This document shows, piece after piece, positions 54,867 to 63,939 of a DNA stretch of 64,000 bases. Source of the DNA: CAZUXY01 sp964624235. GTDB lineage: Bacteria > Spirochaetota > UBA4802 > UBA5368. The stretch lies in contig CAZUXY010000014.1 in NCBI GenBank assembly GCA_964624235.1, positions 1 through 64,000 of the forward strand, given 5' to 3'. Within the stretch, counting starts at the first letter, position 1. Every line of letters starts with the position of its first letter. The notes beneath the pieces are model-generated. The model was not told the origin of the DNA. It made no database searches and was given only the letters and a program-made list of their open reading frames with translations. Both the position numbers and the translations under genes were made by a program.

Positions 54867-55760
54867 ATGAAATCCCGCGCATTTATTCCCGCCCTGGCGT
54901 TTTCACTGGTTGTCATTCTTTCAATGGCCCCTGCTCCCCGGTGCGGGTGGAGCGCCCGGACCGCGACGCCCCTGCTGAAAGAGGGACTTTTCACCGGCTA
55001 CGTGCCATCGACACCGGGAGAAAAGGATCCGGCCCTGGTGCTGGTGGACTTCTATATTCCCGCCGGGAAGGGTGCGGGGAAATATTCCGGCGATATCCTG
55101 GTGCTCCCCGGATGGAAGTACTCACGTACACGCTGGCACCGTGAAACTCCCCTTATTGAAGAGGCCCGCAAACGGGGCTTTCGTCTGGTCTTTCCCGACA
55201 TGACTGTCAGCCAGTACGAATCGGAGTACTATCCCCAGACCCAGTCATGGGTCAGATGGGGACCCATCCCGGGCGGACGCTGGATTAAAGAAATTTTCAT
55301 ACCCGATATGCAGAAACGGGGCCTGTTCCGCCAGGGAGGGAGAAACTTTCTGCTGGGACTTTCCACCGGGGCCCGCGGCGTTGCCCTGATACATCTCAAT
55401 AACCCAGGACTTTTTACCGCCGGTGCGGCCCTGTCGGGTGATTTCGACCAGACCGTTATGCCCGGCGACAGGCTCATGAACGCTCTCTACGGCCCCCTGG
55501 ACCGATACAGGGCTCGCTGGGAGGGCAAGGACAATCCTCTGAAAAGGATTGATGAATGGACCATGCCGGTATATCTGGGCCACGGCATGAAGGACCCGGT
55601 GGTGCCCTTTGCACAGACACAACTGTTCCATAATACGCTGAAGAAAATCCATCCGGGCCTTGCTGTCGTTTTCAATGCCGCACCGGACGCGGCTCATGAC
55701 TTCCGCTACTGGTCCTCAGAAGTAACCAGTATACTGGAATTTTTTATTTCTTCGCGATAA
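54867..55760 (+). CDS. Secreted alpha/beta-hydrolase (esterase-like)
   Basis: A 297-residue protein with a signal peptide (AFSLVVILSMAPAPRCG, ending near residue 30). The hydrolase fold shows the nucleophile elbow GLSTGARG, an Asp in GHGMKDPVVP and a His in DAAHDFRYW, a complete Ser-Asp-His triad. The oxyanion side is LVLPGWKYSR. It should act in the periplasm or on the surface on an ester or a similar bond. It is the third gene of the 53415-56548 operon. Confidence 0.8.
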   Translation: MKSRAFIPALAFSLVVILSMAPAPRCGWSARTATPLLKEGLFTGYVPSTPGEKDPALVLVDFYIPAGKGAGKYSGDILVLPGWKYSRTRWHRETPLIEEARKRGFRLVFPDMTVSQYESEYYPQTQSWVRWGPIPGGRWIKEIFIPDMQKRGLFRQGGRNFLLGLSTGARGVALIHLNNPGLFTAGAALSGDFDQTVMPGDRLMNALYGPLDRYRARWEGKDNPLKRIDEWTMPVYLGHGMKDPVVPFAQTQLFHNTLKKIHPGLAVVFNAAPDAAHDFRYWSSEVTSILEFFISSR

Positions 55761-55795
55761 GCTTCTGCACACACGAATACACATGGCGGTTTCGT

Positions 55796-56548
55796 ATGGA
55801 TAAGAGCACTCTCTTCTCGGGACAAGCCCACTATTATGCAAGCGCACGACCGGGGTATCCGAAGGAACTGATCGACTTCATTCTTTCCTTCGTAAAACAG
55901 AGAAATGTAGCCTGGGACTGCGCCACCGGTAACGGACAGACCGCCGTTTCCATTTCCCCGTATTTCCGAACGGTAGTCGCCACCGATATAAGCGATAACC
56001 AGATTTCACATGCTGAACGCCGTCCGAACATCGATTACCGCGTGGTCCCTGCCGAGCAATCCGGCATTGATGAGAATACTGTGGATTTGGTGACCGTATC
56101 ACAGGCCCTCCACTGGTTCGACCAGGAAGCATTTCATCGTGAGGTCAAACGCGTCTGCGCCGAAGGCGCGGTGATAGCCGCATGGTACTACGGGATGCAT
56201 AAGATTGATGAAATTATCGATGGTATATGCCTTAAGCTGACGGGTGGAACACTGGCCGGGTACTGGCCAAACGACGTGAACCATATTCACGAAAACTACC
56301 GGAATATGTCCTTCCCCTATAAGACGGTGCAGACCCCTGCGTTCTCCATGTCTGCGAAATGGACCCTCGAAAGGTTCATACAATATCTTCGATCTTTTTC
56401 GGCGACACAGCGCTATCTCGAAACAACGGGCAAGGATCCCCTTGAAACTATTGAGGCCGATCTGAGCACCGCATGGGGCACACCCTATACACAGCGTACC
56501 GTTGAATGGCCCATCGGTCTGATGATCGGTTACGTAAATTCGGCGTAA
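55796..56548 (+). CDS. Class I SAM-dependent methyltransferase
   Basis: A 250-residue cytoplasmic enzyme with the SAM fold: AWDCATGNGQTAVSI (motif I; DxAxGxGQ), VVATDISDNQISHA (motif II) and VDLVTVSQALHWFDQEAFHREVKRV, a pattern typical of small-molecule methyltransferases such as the trans-aconitate methyltransferase group. The N-terminus (SGQAHYYASARPGYP) is also characteristic. The substrate is unknown. It follows the hydrolase gene after 35 bases and ends the operon. Confidence 0.87.
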   Translation: MDKSTLFSGQAHYYASARPGYPKELIDFILSFVKQRNVAWDCATGNGQTAVSISPYFRTVVATDISDNQISHAERRPNIDYRVVPAEQSGIDENTVDLVTVSQALHWFDQEAFHREVKRVCAEGAVIAAWYYGMHKIDEIIDGICLKLTGGTLAGYWPNDVNHIHENYRNMSFPYKTVQTPAFSMSAKWTLERFIQYLRSFSATQRYLETTGKDPLETIEADLSTAWGTPYTQRTVEWPIGLMIGYVNSA

Positions 56549-56976
56549 CGGCACCGCTGTCCAATATTTTATTTTTTGTGCTCAGATGATTGCGCTTTCC
56601 CCCAGTTTCTTTCCTTACAGAAAAAATACCTATCTCAATATATCCCTGTTCCGGTTTATATCGCAACCCGGCATGCGGTTAAAAAAGTGCTAACTTCGTT
56701 ACGGTTTCATTTATACAATTCTTTACATGCAAGCCAAATGACTCCCTTGTAAAAAGAGCGGTAACGTTAACATGAAACCTTTCCATGATCCAAGGCCCAT
56801 TCATTAAAAACCCGATCGCATTAGCCGGTTAATCCGAACTAAGTCCTTTAGTACAGGTCCATTACGGGAACGCAACCACCAGGTCTAAAAGACCTGGAAA
56901 ATAATTCGATGAGTGTGAGATGTTTCAATACCTTCGACTTACGAGTTGGATCACAGCGGTGATTCCGGCATCAGCT
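56549..56976. other. Convergent intergenic region with hairpin
   Basis: About 430 bases between two converging genes. The only marked element is an eight-base perfect stem, CCAGGTCT/AGACCTGG with loop AAA (56879-56897). It has no T run on either side. No gene is seen. Confidence 0.45.
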
Positions 56977-57801
56977 TTACTTCAGCAGCGGCGGCAGGTT
57001 TTCCACCACCCTGCCGTCGGGCATGATCTCGGTGATTCTGCCTTCGACCTCGCGTGCCCGTGTGAGGATACCATGTACTTTTTTCTTCGCGGTAGAGGTG
57101 ATCGCCTGCGCTGAACTTTCGAAACGCGACAATTCTTCCATGGTTATCAGTGTAGGCAGCACCATGTCAAATTGTCCACGTTGAAATCCTTCCAGAGCCT
57201 CGCCGGGTGTAACCCATTTGAAACCGATAAGCTCGGTACCGTCACAGGACGGTTCCTGTCCTTCCGGGCTTAACGCAAGAAAAAACCGCACATCGAAACG
57301 AATAGGTGAAATTTCAGGTGTGATCCAGTGGGAAAAGTAATACAGCCTGTCAGCCGCGATCATCAGGCCTTCCCTTGTAAGAATTTCGCTAAAAGAAATT
57401 GAATTACCAAGGAGCATTTCCCTGTAACGTACGAGCCGATCATTCCAGCCTTCATCCGCGGGTGGTACTGTTTTACCATCGCTCCTGCAGGCAAGCAGTA
57501 TACCCGCCTCTTCGAAGGTTTCACGGGCCGCGGCTACCCATGCTCCCAGAACATTTTCCGGTTCATCCATGTCGTCAAGCAGTTCAAGGGCTTTCCTGGT
57601 GTCCATACCGTACACCAGACCGGCGCTTTCGGGGCTGCAGTCTTCCGGGTCAATGCTCCCTCCTGGAAAAACATACGCACCGGGCACAAATGAAAGCGAC
57701 GAGTTCCTCTTCACCATCAGTACTTCGAAGGGCCCTATCCTCTTGCGCGCCTGATCTCTGATCAGGATTACCGTTGATGCATTCTTAGGTGTGACCGGCA
57801 T
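56977..57801 (-). CDS. Nudix hydrolase, NUDT19-like
   Basis: A 274-residue protein. The Nudix box is split: the glycine part FPGGSIDPEDCS and the catalytic part AAARETFEEAGILLA are separated by an insertion of about 40 residues, as in NUDT19-type coenzyme A diphosphatases. NUDT19-type enzymes split CoA esters to 3',5'-ADP and phosphopantetheine derivatives. The start chosen is the ATG at 57801, since the corrinoid gene stops at 57845; an apparent extension upstream would overlap that gene and is not protein-like. No strong ribosome binding site is seen. Confidence 0.72.
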   Translation of the reverse strand: MPVTPKNASTVILIRDQARKRIGPFEVLMVKRNSSLSFVPGAYVFPGGSIDPEDCSPESAGLVYGMDTRKALELLDDMDEPENVLGAWVAAARETFEEAGILLACRSDGKTVPPADEGWNDRLVRYREMLLGNSISFSEILTREGLMIAADRLYYFSHWITPEISPIRFDVRFFLALSPEGQEPSCDGTELIGFKWVTPGEALEGFQRGQFDMVLPTLITMEELSRFESSAQAITSTAKKKVHGILTRAREVEGRITEIMPDGRVVENLPPLLK

Positions 57802-57844
57802 GATACGCACATCTTTGTTCGCGGCGTAGTATAATGGCGTCCCC

Positions 57845-58483
57845 CTACCCGATGAGCCTCTTGACCAGGTCCACGCCGGACTGGGCGTCTTCGCTGTAAC
57901 CGTCGGCACCGATCTGGTCGGCAAAGGCCTGATTGAGGGGAGCGCCGCCGACTATGAATTTGAAACTGTCCCTCATGCCCTCATTTCTGAAGGCGTCAAT
58001 CACTTCTCTCATGGCGGGCATGGTGGTGGTGAGCAGTGCCGACATTCCGATAACGTCGGGTCTGTTCTCACGGGCCTTCTCGACAAATACCGAGGCTTTC
58101 ACATTGGCGCCGATGTTCACCACTTCGAAACCGTTTCCCTGCAACAGCGCGGCAAGGATATTTTTGCCTATCTCGTGGATATCGCCCTCGACGGTGCCCA
58201 GCAGCACTTTACCCCTGCTCGCATGCTTTCCTTCCCTCAGGGCGGGTTCGATCAGGCTGTAGGAATTCTCATACGCCTTCACGCACATCAGTACATCAGG
58301 AAGAAAGTAGTCCCCGTCACGGAACAGCACCCCCACACGGTCGAGTGCGGGGACCAGCGCTTTATTCAGTATATCAGCGGCAGAGGTGCCCGACTCCAGG
58401 GCTTTTCGTGTGATATCACCGGCTTCGCTGAATTTCATTTCAACTACCGCTTTCATCAGATCATCAAGATTTTCCGACGCCAT
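57845..58483 (-). CDS. Corrinoid protein of a cobalamin-dependent methyltransferase system
   Basis: A 212-residue protein with an N-terminal helical cap and a B12-binding Rossmann domain. The cobalt-ligating histidine is in GDIHEIGKNI (DxHxxG), followed by VVNIGANV, ALLTTTM and VGGAPLN. Such proteins carry the methyl group in methanol-, methylamine- or glycine-betaine-type systems. The matching substrate methyltransferase and the activase are not in the window, so it is an orphan. GGAGGG precedes the chosen ATG at 58483. Confidence 0.88.
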   Translation of the reverse strand: MASENLDDLMKAVVEMKFSEAGDITRKALESGTSAADILNKALVPALDRVGVLFRDGDYFLPDVLMCVKAYENSYSLIEPALREGKHASRGKVLLGTVEGDIHEIGKNILAALLQGNGFEVVNIGANVKASVFVEKARENRPDVIGMSALLTTTMPAMREVIDAFRNEGMRDSFKFIVGGAPLNQAFADQIGADGYSEDAQSGVDLVKRLIG

Positions 58484-58650
58484 GGAGCCCTCCATACGTT
58501 ATGTTTCTGATTTTCAATCGGTTGATACCGGACATCAATGTTCTCACACTACCCGCTGTACAATTCAACAAAAAAACGCAGGAAAAGTGAAATTCATGCA
58601 CGTCTCAGGTCATTCCCCACTATAAACCTATGATTGTTTCGGGATTATAT

Positions 58651-58681
58651 TTGACATTTCCTCAGTTGCCGCCATCATTAT
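58651..58681 (+). promoter_or_regulatory. Candidate promoter of the partner-switching operon
   Basis: A perfect TTGACA (58651-58656) is followed at 18-19 bases by TCATTA/CATTAT (58675-58681), about 33 bases before the antagonist gene. The spacing is slightly long. Confidence 0.45.
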
Positions 58682-58713
58682 TCTAAAACATCCTGCTTCT
58701 TACGAGGGAATCC

Positions 58714-59049
58714 ATGTCCACCTTGAACGTTTCTCTGTCGCGAAATAAAAAGTTTACCGTCATTACAATCAGCGGCACGCTGGATGTGAAAACCGCGCCG
58801 GGTTTTCATAAAAAACTCAAAGATGAAATCGCCGGCAATCCTGGTATTTTCGTCATCAATATGAAAAATCTTGAATACATCGCCAGCGCGGGACTGGGTG
58901 TACTCATCAACGCGAACGACCTCCTTAATCGTTCGAAGGGAGAGCTCCGCCTGTGCTGCATGAACACCAAGGTAAAGGACATAATGAAACTGCTGGGGTT
59001 TCTGGACCTCTTCAAGACTTACGACGACGAGAAGACCGCCCTGGGGTGA
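58714..59049 (+). CDS. STAS-domain anti-sigma factor antagonist (RsbV/SpoIIAA-like)
   Basis: A 111-residue single STAS domain. The conserved phosphorylatable serine is in YIASAGLGVL (S58). In the known partner-switching scheme the unphosphorylated form binds the kinase-type anti-sigma factor and frees its target. Genes for the kinase (59063), a small membrane protein (59544) and the phosphatase (59852) follow on the same strand, so all four parts are together. Confidence 0.92.
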   Translation: MSTLNVSLSRNKKFTVITISGTLDVKTAPGFHKKLKDEIAGNPGIFVINMKNLEYIASAGLGVLINANDLLNRSKGELRLCCMNTKVKDIMKLLGFLDLFKTYDDEKTALG

Positions 59050-59062
59050 CACAGGCCTGTTT

Positions 59063-59488
59063 ATGAACAGAAAAGACCCCGCGGGTTTCGCCTATCGGCT
59101 GCTCTTTGATACGGAAGAACTGGAAGATTTCAGGAATTCCTTCACCGCTTACCTCAAGGGTGTGGGAGTCGACGCGTCGTTCATCGATCAGCTTGAACTC
59201 AGTGCCTATGAGATAGCCGCCAACATCATTGAACATTCGGGCGTATCCACCGGCAGCGGGAACATTTCTTTCCGGGGACGCATTAATAAAAACACGGTAA
59301 CCTGCCGGTTTACTTACAGCGGTCCCCGGTTCGACCTCGCGTCCGCCGGAAAGGTTGATATAGTAAAGCACTTCAGGTCCGGTAAAAATCGCGGCCTTGG
59401 CATATATATAGTAAAAACACTTATGGACGAGGTTCGGTCGGAATACAAAAAGGGAGTCAATACGGTTACGTTTACTAAACGACGTTAG
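59063..59488 (+). CDS. Serine kinase/anti-sigma regulatory protein (RsbW-like HATPase)
   Basis: A 141-residue GHKL ATPase. N-box: ELSAYEIAANIIEHSG; G-box: GKNRGLGIYIVKTLMDEV. It should phosphorylate the STAS protein encoded 13 bases upstream and bind a sigma factor or another output protein. The target sigma factor is not encoded in this operon. Confidence 0.9.
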   Translation: MNRKDPAGFAYRLLFDTEELEDFRNSFTAYLKGVGVDASFIDQLELSAYEIAANIIEHSGVSTGSGNISFRGRINKNTVTCRFTYSGPRFDLASAGKVDIVKHFRSGKNRGLGIYIVKTLMDEVRSEYKKGVNTVTFTKRR

Positions 59489-59543
59489 AAAACCGAACCT
59501 TCTTTGTGACCAACCATGCACTCCCTGGACCAGGAGATATAAA

Positions 59544-59837
59544 ATGAAGCTTAACGTAAAATGGTTTTCCATAACGGCCCTGATCGTGGTAACGGTTCCC
59601 AGTGCCGTGCTTTTCGTCTGGTCGTCGATCAACGGTTTCGGGCTCGAAATGGTCAGGCTGTTCGAATCACTGCATCCCGGCGGCGGCCTGTCCATACTGA
59701 ACAATATCGAAAACGGTTTCACCGGCTGCATCCCCGGCATTCTCATTAATATATTTTACGCTGCCGTCGACAGCTTTATCGCCGGTTTCGCCTTCTCGTC
59801 ACTGTATAATCTGTTCCTTTCCAGGTTTGAAAAATAA
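59544..59837 (+). CDS. Small two-helix membrane protein
   Basis: A 97-residue protein with two hydrophobic helices (FSITALIVVTVPSAVLFVW and IFYAAVDSFIAGFAFSSLYNLF). The pattern MKLNVKWF...GFxxGFAFxxLYNLFL recalls the DUF5676 family of small membrane proteins. It sits between the kinase and phosphatase genes, with GGAGAT before its ATG, so it belongs to the signalling operon and may act as input or anchor. Confidence 0.72.
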   Translation: MKLNVKWFSITALIVVTVPSAVLFVWSSINGFGLEMVRLFESLHPGGGLSILNNIENGFTGCIPGILINIFYAAVDSFIAGFAFSSLYNLFLSRFEK

Positions 59838-59851
59838 GCCGGTGCGGGAGC

Positions 59852-62026
59852 ATGAAACAGGGTAAATCAATCCGGAGTGTTCGTTTCGGGCTTCGTTTCA
59901 AGTTCTCTCTCATTCTCGGCGCTGCCGTGGTGTTCGTTGCGGTCATGATCGGGCTGCTGGCGTACACCCAGTACACAGCGAAAATAAGGGATGAGATACT
60001 CCGTCTGGGCAGCACCATTCTCAACGGGACCAGGGAAGACGCCGGAACTTATCTGCGGACGGTTAAGATGTTGAGAAGACCCGCGGATTACGGGATCACG
60101 CCCTACAGGACGTATACCCTGTCGCGCCAGTCCGCAAAAGCGCTCAAGGGCATGGCCGACTATTTTGCCTCCATTGTGGTAAGGGAAAGCATATTGGATA
60201 TAGCTTACTGCATCGTGGTCGACTGGAAAGATGTGAGTACCGACTGGCGCCATAAATATTCCGCCGAATACCTGTACTTCGCCCGCGCAAGGGGCGATAT
60301 TCTGCAAAGAGGCTGGGAAGACCGTCTGCTCAAACCCTCCATCTATGCCCACTACATGAACTCCCCCGACACCGGCACTTATATCACTTACAGCGGGGAT
60401 ATGGTAGCCAGGGACATCAAATTCGTCATCGTGGGAATGCCGGTATACAACACCGTACCCGTACGCATAAACGGCCGCCAGGAGGAGCTCTATACGGCAT
60501 ATAACGCTTTCATGAAGCGCCGGAACGGGAATACCCGCAGGCCGCCGCAGGGTAAGGACGATCTGATCATGGAGAACAAGACCCTGCATCAGTTTGAGCA
60601 GCTTTTCATCAAAAGGCTGGTGGAAAACCGTACTTCCTTCAATTACTCCATCCTCCTCAACACCCCGGAAAGTATTGCCGGCATTGCCCGTTTCCTTGCG
60701 ATAAAGATATTCTTCCCGACCGTTCCACCGGCGCGCCGGACCCAGCTGATCACCGACCTCACCACCGGCATCCGGAATTCCGTTCACGAAGGCAGAACGA
60801 CGCTTGAAAAAGTAAAGGGAGTTGTGTCCCGAACCATGAAATCCTATGCTGTATATCGTACGGCATCCGGTGACGAGCGTAGCCTCTGGCAGCAGTTTTA
60901 CTATTTTCTCGTTCAGTATAAAATACCGGTAACCTCACCGGTTAAAATCAAAGAGCTGGCCCTTACCTCTTTTCGAAAAGACCTTAACGGTATCATAGGG
61001 GTTTTCTTCAAAAGATCCCAGTTCTTCAGCGAGATGAGGGCGAACACCAGCGAGATGATCAATCTCATCGTGAGCATACTCATAAGGTGCATCATTATCG
61101 CCCTCTTTTTCCCGACCTTCATCATTCGAACGGTGTCGAGGCTTGCCGAAGGCGCCTACGAAATTGAAAGGGGCAACCTTGATGTGCGGCTTAAAATTCC
61201 CGGAACAGACGAATTGGGGCGGCTTTCCGATATATTCAACCACATGAGCGCCGGACTGAAAAAGGGCCAGGAAGCGATGATAGAGAAAAAGAGGATGGAG
61301 AAAGAGCTTCAAACCGCAAGAGAAATCCAGTCCGCGCTGCTGCCCGGTGCGTACCCCGTAGTGAAAAATATCGATTTCGGCGCTCATTATGAGGCCCAGA
61401 CCGAGTCAGGAGGAGATTACTACGACTTCATTGAACTCGGTGACGGCAGGCTGGGTGTGGCCATCGCGGACGTCTCGGGCCACGGGGTCGGTCCGGGGCT
61501 GGTTATGGCCATGGCCCGTACGCTGCTCCACACCCATTGCGGCGGGGTCGGTAATCCAAAAGACACCCTGGAAAAGATGAACCTGTATCTATATGAGAAT
61601 ACCGACAGCATCTATTTCGTCTCCATGTTTTACGGGATCCTCGACCCCAATACCTGCAAGCTTAGCTACACAAGCGCAGGACACCTGCCGGCCCTGGTAG
61701 TCAGGGACAAACAGATAAAGGAACTGAAAGCGGGTGGTATCGCCCTCGGCACGGTCGGTAACTCCATATTTTCCAGAATGACCGACACCGTTTCTTTTAA
61801 TTTAAAAAAGGGTGATTACTTTGTGCTGTACACTGACGGAATCATCGAAGCAATGAACGGCGATAACAATGAATACGGCGCCGGCAGGTTCCATGCTGCC
61901 CTGCTTTCCCGCTTCGGCAGGCCCGCCGGCGACATGATCAAGGGGGTTATATCATCCGTTGAGGATTTCACCGGCAAAACACCCCAGCACGACGATATAA
62001 CCATGGTCGTGCTGAGAATACTCTGA
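59852..62026 (+). CDS. SpoIIE-type PP2C serine phosphatase with membrane sensor and HAMP
   Basis: A 724-residue protein. Membrane helix 1 is at ~25-45, followed by a large periplasmic domain (~46-415), helix 2 (~416-436; LIRCIIIALFFPTFII), HAMP (~437-490) and a PP2C-type phosphatase (~505-724). Metal-binding residues are in ESGGDYYDF, VAIADVSGHGVGPGLVM and LYTDGIIEAMN. It should dephosphorylate the STAS antagonist in response to an external signal, like RsbU/RsbP. It starts 14 bases after the small membrane gene. Confidence 0.93.
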   Translation: MKQGKSIRSVRFGLRFKFSLILGAAVVFVAVMIGLLAYTQYTAKIRDEILRLGSTILNGTREDAGTYLRTVKMLRRPADYGITPYRTYTLSRQSAKALKGMADYFASIVVRESILDIAYCIVVDWKDVSTDWRHKYSAEYLYFARARGDILQRGWEDRLLKPSIYAHYMNSPDTGTYITYSGDMVARDIKFVIVGMPVYNTVPVRINGRQEELYTAYNAFMKRRNGNTRRPPQGKDDLIMENKTLHQFEQLFIKRLVENRTSFNYSILLNTPESIAGIARFLAIKIFFPTVPPARRTQLITDLTTGIRNSVHEGRTTLEKVKGVVSRTMKSYAVYRTASGDERSLWQQFYYFLVQYKIPVTSPVKIKELALTSFRKDLNGIIGVFFKRSQFFSEMRANTSEMINLIVSILIRCIIIALFFPTFIIRTVSRLAEGAYEIERGNLDVRLKIPGTDELGRLSDIFNHMSAGLKKGQEAMIEKKRMEKELQTAREIQSALLPGAYPVVKNIDFGAHYEAQTESGGDYYDFIELGDGRLGVAIADVSGHGVGPGLVMAMARTLLHTHCGGVGNPKDTLEKMNLYLYENTDSIYFVSMFYGILDPNTCKLSYTSAGHLPALVVRDKQIKELKAGGIALGTVGNSIFSRMTDTVSFNLKKGDYFVLYTDGIIEAMNGDNNEYGAGRFHAALLSRFGRPAGDMIKGVISSVEDFTGKTPQHDDITMVVLRIL

Positions 62027-62066
62027 CCCATCTTAGACACCGCGGCGTCCTGTGAGACCCCTGGGT

Positions 62067-62825
62067 TTATTCCCTCTTTGTACGTTTATCGAGCAACACA
62101 CGCAGGTAAAACATCAGGAAGGCCGTAAGACATACCGCGAATCCCGTCACCGTCGCATACCACGGGTAATAATGGTACTTTGCTTCCGCCAGGTTATTGG
62201 ACAGCATTACGAGGAACAGTATAAGTGCGGTAAGATACACCGAGCGGGTCAGAACGGCCACGGTCCCGAAAAAAAGACCCAGTACCGTCATATTCACCGC
62301 ATTCCCCGAAAACGTCAAACCATCATCCACGAAAAAACCAAGTCCCAGACAAAGAGCCGAAACCACGATGGCAAGGCTCCTGGCGCCGTTGTGTCCACCC
62401 AGTAACGCCGTGACGGCGGAAGGAATAATAAAAAAGCATTGCAGTGCCAGTGCCATGGCCATGGGTGCACACAAAAGCAGGTATTTAACAGAAATATGGG
62501 CGGGGGGCCGGTTCTCCATGATCTGATCGAACGATCCGGACAGGAATATGCCTATAACGGCGGCCGCCAGGAGTGCGGCGATCCCGATTATAAAACTCCT
62601 TTGAGGCACATCGGGATCGTACAATAACATACCGTATTTTCCTGACAGGTATAGAGGCAGGGCAGTGCCCGCAAGTCCCAGGTATACAATCCCCCATAAC
62701 AGATGATGCAGAAGGTCCCCCTCCCCGGCAGTGAGCGGGAATAGTATCTGCGGGATGCCCCATGCCGTTATAAAAAACATGTACGATACAACGGCCCATC
62801 CGGTCATCGAAAGGTCGGGCTTCAT
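62067..62825 (-). CDS. Polytopic membrane protein of unknown function
   Basis: A 252-residue inner-membrane protein with about seven to eight hydrophobic segments (MFFITAWGIPQILFPL; GIAALLAAAVIGIFLSG; LLLCAPMAMALALQCFFI; FAVCLTAFLMFYLRVLL). Start chosen at ATG 62825; it lies four bases after the stop of the ornithine cyclodeaminase-like gene, so they are co-transcribed. I do not recognise the family. Confidence 0.62.
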   Translation of the reverse strand: MKPDLSMTGWAVVSYMFFITAWGIPQILFPLTAGEGDLLHHLLWGIVYLGLAGTALPLYLSGKYGMLLYDPDVPQRSFIIGIAALLAAAVIGIFLSGSFDQIMENRPPAHISVKYLLLCAPMAMALALQCFFIIPSAVTALLGGHNGARSLAIVVSALCLGLGFFVDDGLTFSGNAVNMTVLGLFFGTVAVLTRSVYLTALILFLVMLSNNLAEAKYHYYPWYATVTGFAVCLTAFLMFYLRVLLDKRTKRE

Positions 62826-62829
62826 TCTC

Positions 62830-63789
62830 TCATTCACCCAGGGGGATTTCAATACCCAGGTTTTTCTCCCGCGCTTTCGCGAGGATGCGGGCTCCCATGA
62901 TAAGATCCTGCACCGCCATGCCGTGGGACTCGAACAGGGTGATCTGTTCATCTTTCTCCCGGGACTTCACCTTACCGGCGATGATCTCCCCGAGTTCGAC
63001 GACCCGGTTCCAGTTTATCCTTCCCTTTTCGAGCAGCGGCAACAGGTCGCCGCATTCCTTCGCGGCCACATCTTTCGCATCGACGGCAATGATGTCGGCT
63101 TTTTGAACGGTTTTTTCATCTATTTCCGTTCTGATCAGGGCATTAGATCCGGCTGCGTTGATATGGGTCCCCGGTTCCACCATCTCATGGGAAAAGAGCG
63201 GCCGTGCCGCGGTGGTGATTGTGGTTACGATGTCGCTCCCCCTCACCACCTCTTCGGGACTCGCCGCAGGCACCACTTCTATTCCCAGTTTTTCACTGTT
63301 GACGCGGCAATAGTTCTCAAGGGTCTCACGGTTAAGGTCGATCACTTTGACCTTCTTGATGGGTCGTACCGCACACAGCGCTTCCACCTGGCCGTTGCTC
63401 TGCCATCCCGCGCCGAATATCCCCGCCACCGATGCTCCTTTTCGGGACATCCATTTCGCGGCAACACCGTTTGCAGCGCCGGTACGCATCATTCCCATAT
63501 AGTTGGCTTCTATTACCGCTTCCAGGTTCCCGCGTTCGGAGTTATAAAGATACACCAGGAACCTTATCCCTTCCCTGGTAGAGGTATACGCCTTGTAGCC
63601 AAAAACACCGTGGCTTTCCACGGCACCCTGCAGAATGTGCAGTGCACCCTTCTGTATGCGGGTCCGTTCCCTGGGAATGTTGACCGCCAGTCCCAGGGTA
63701 TGCTCTTTCATAACCTGCTCGATCGCGTTGATCGTATCCGCCATGGAGAGGACCTGTTTTACTTCATTTTCCCTTATTAAAAGTGCCAT
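62830..63789 (-). CDS. Ornithine cyclodeaminase/mu-crystallin family enzyme
   Basis: A 319-residue NAD(P)-dependent enzyme. The nucleotide-binding loop is VAGIFGAGWQSNGQVEAL, with the family motifs NYMGMMRTGAANGVAAKW, VKVIDLNRETL and HINAAGSN. Members include ornithine cyclodeaminase, alanine dehydrogenase of archaeal type and ketimine reductases; the residues visible here do not settle which. GGAAGGAGG precedes the ATG at 63789, which is the chosen start. A probable transporter gene ends about 150 bases upstream on the same strand. Confidence 0.88.
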   Translation of the reverse strand: MALLIRENEVKQVLSMADTINAIEQVMKEHTLGLAVNIPRERTRIQKGALHILQGAVESHGVFGYKAYTSTREGIRFLVYLYNSERGNLEAVIEANYMGMMRTGAANGVAAKWMSRKGASVAGIFGAGWQSNGQVEALCAVRPIKKVKVIDLNRETLENYCRVNSEKLGIEVVPAASPEEVVRGSDIVTTITTAARPLFSHEMVEPGTHINAAGSNALIRTEIDEKTVQKADIIAVDAKDVAAKECGDLLPLLEKGRINWNRVVELGEIIAGKVKSREKDEQITLFESHGMAVQDLIMGARILAKAREKNLGIEIPLGE

Positions 63790-63939
63790 AGCACCTCCTT
63801 CCATTATAATCTATTATAATTAAAACTAAATGAATCCTAACGCCTTCCGGTAATTGGTCCGCGTCCTTCCGCTTCTTTCAGGTATCAGACAGGTGACGGA
63901 TTGTGCGGGGGTCATGCTTGCGGATCAGTGAACTGTCTT

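Noticed and set aside
56879..56897. Hairpin CCAGGTCT/AGACCTGG considered as a terminator for the converging genes
   Set aside because: There is no T run after it on either strand and it is about 330 bases from the methyltransferase stop. Recorded only as a structure.
57802..57924. Upstream extension of the Nudix frame
   Set aside because: It overlaps the end of the corrinoid gene in another frame, has no ribosome binding site and reads as low-complexity Ser/Thr/Pro sequence.
59867..60787. A 306-codon minus-strand frame opposite the SpoIIE-type phosphatase
   Set aside because: It lies entirely inside the periplasmic-domain coding region of a convincing phosphatase gene; it is a codon-usage artefact.
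62731..63780. A 349-codon open frame on the plus strand opposite the cyclodeaminase-like gene
   Set aside because: It is the antisense shadow of a well-supported enzyme gene and its translation is rich in His, Arg, Phe and Gly with no fold motif.
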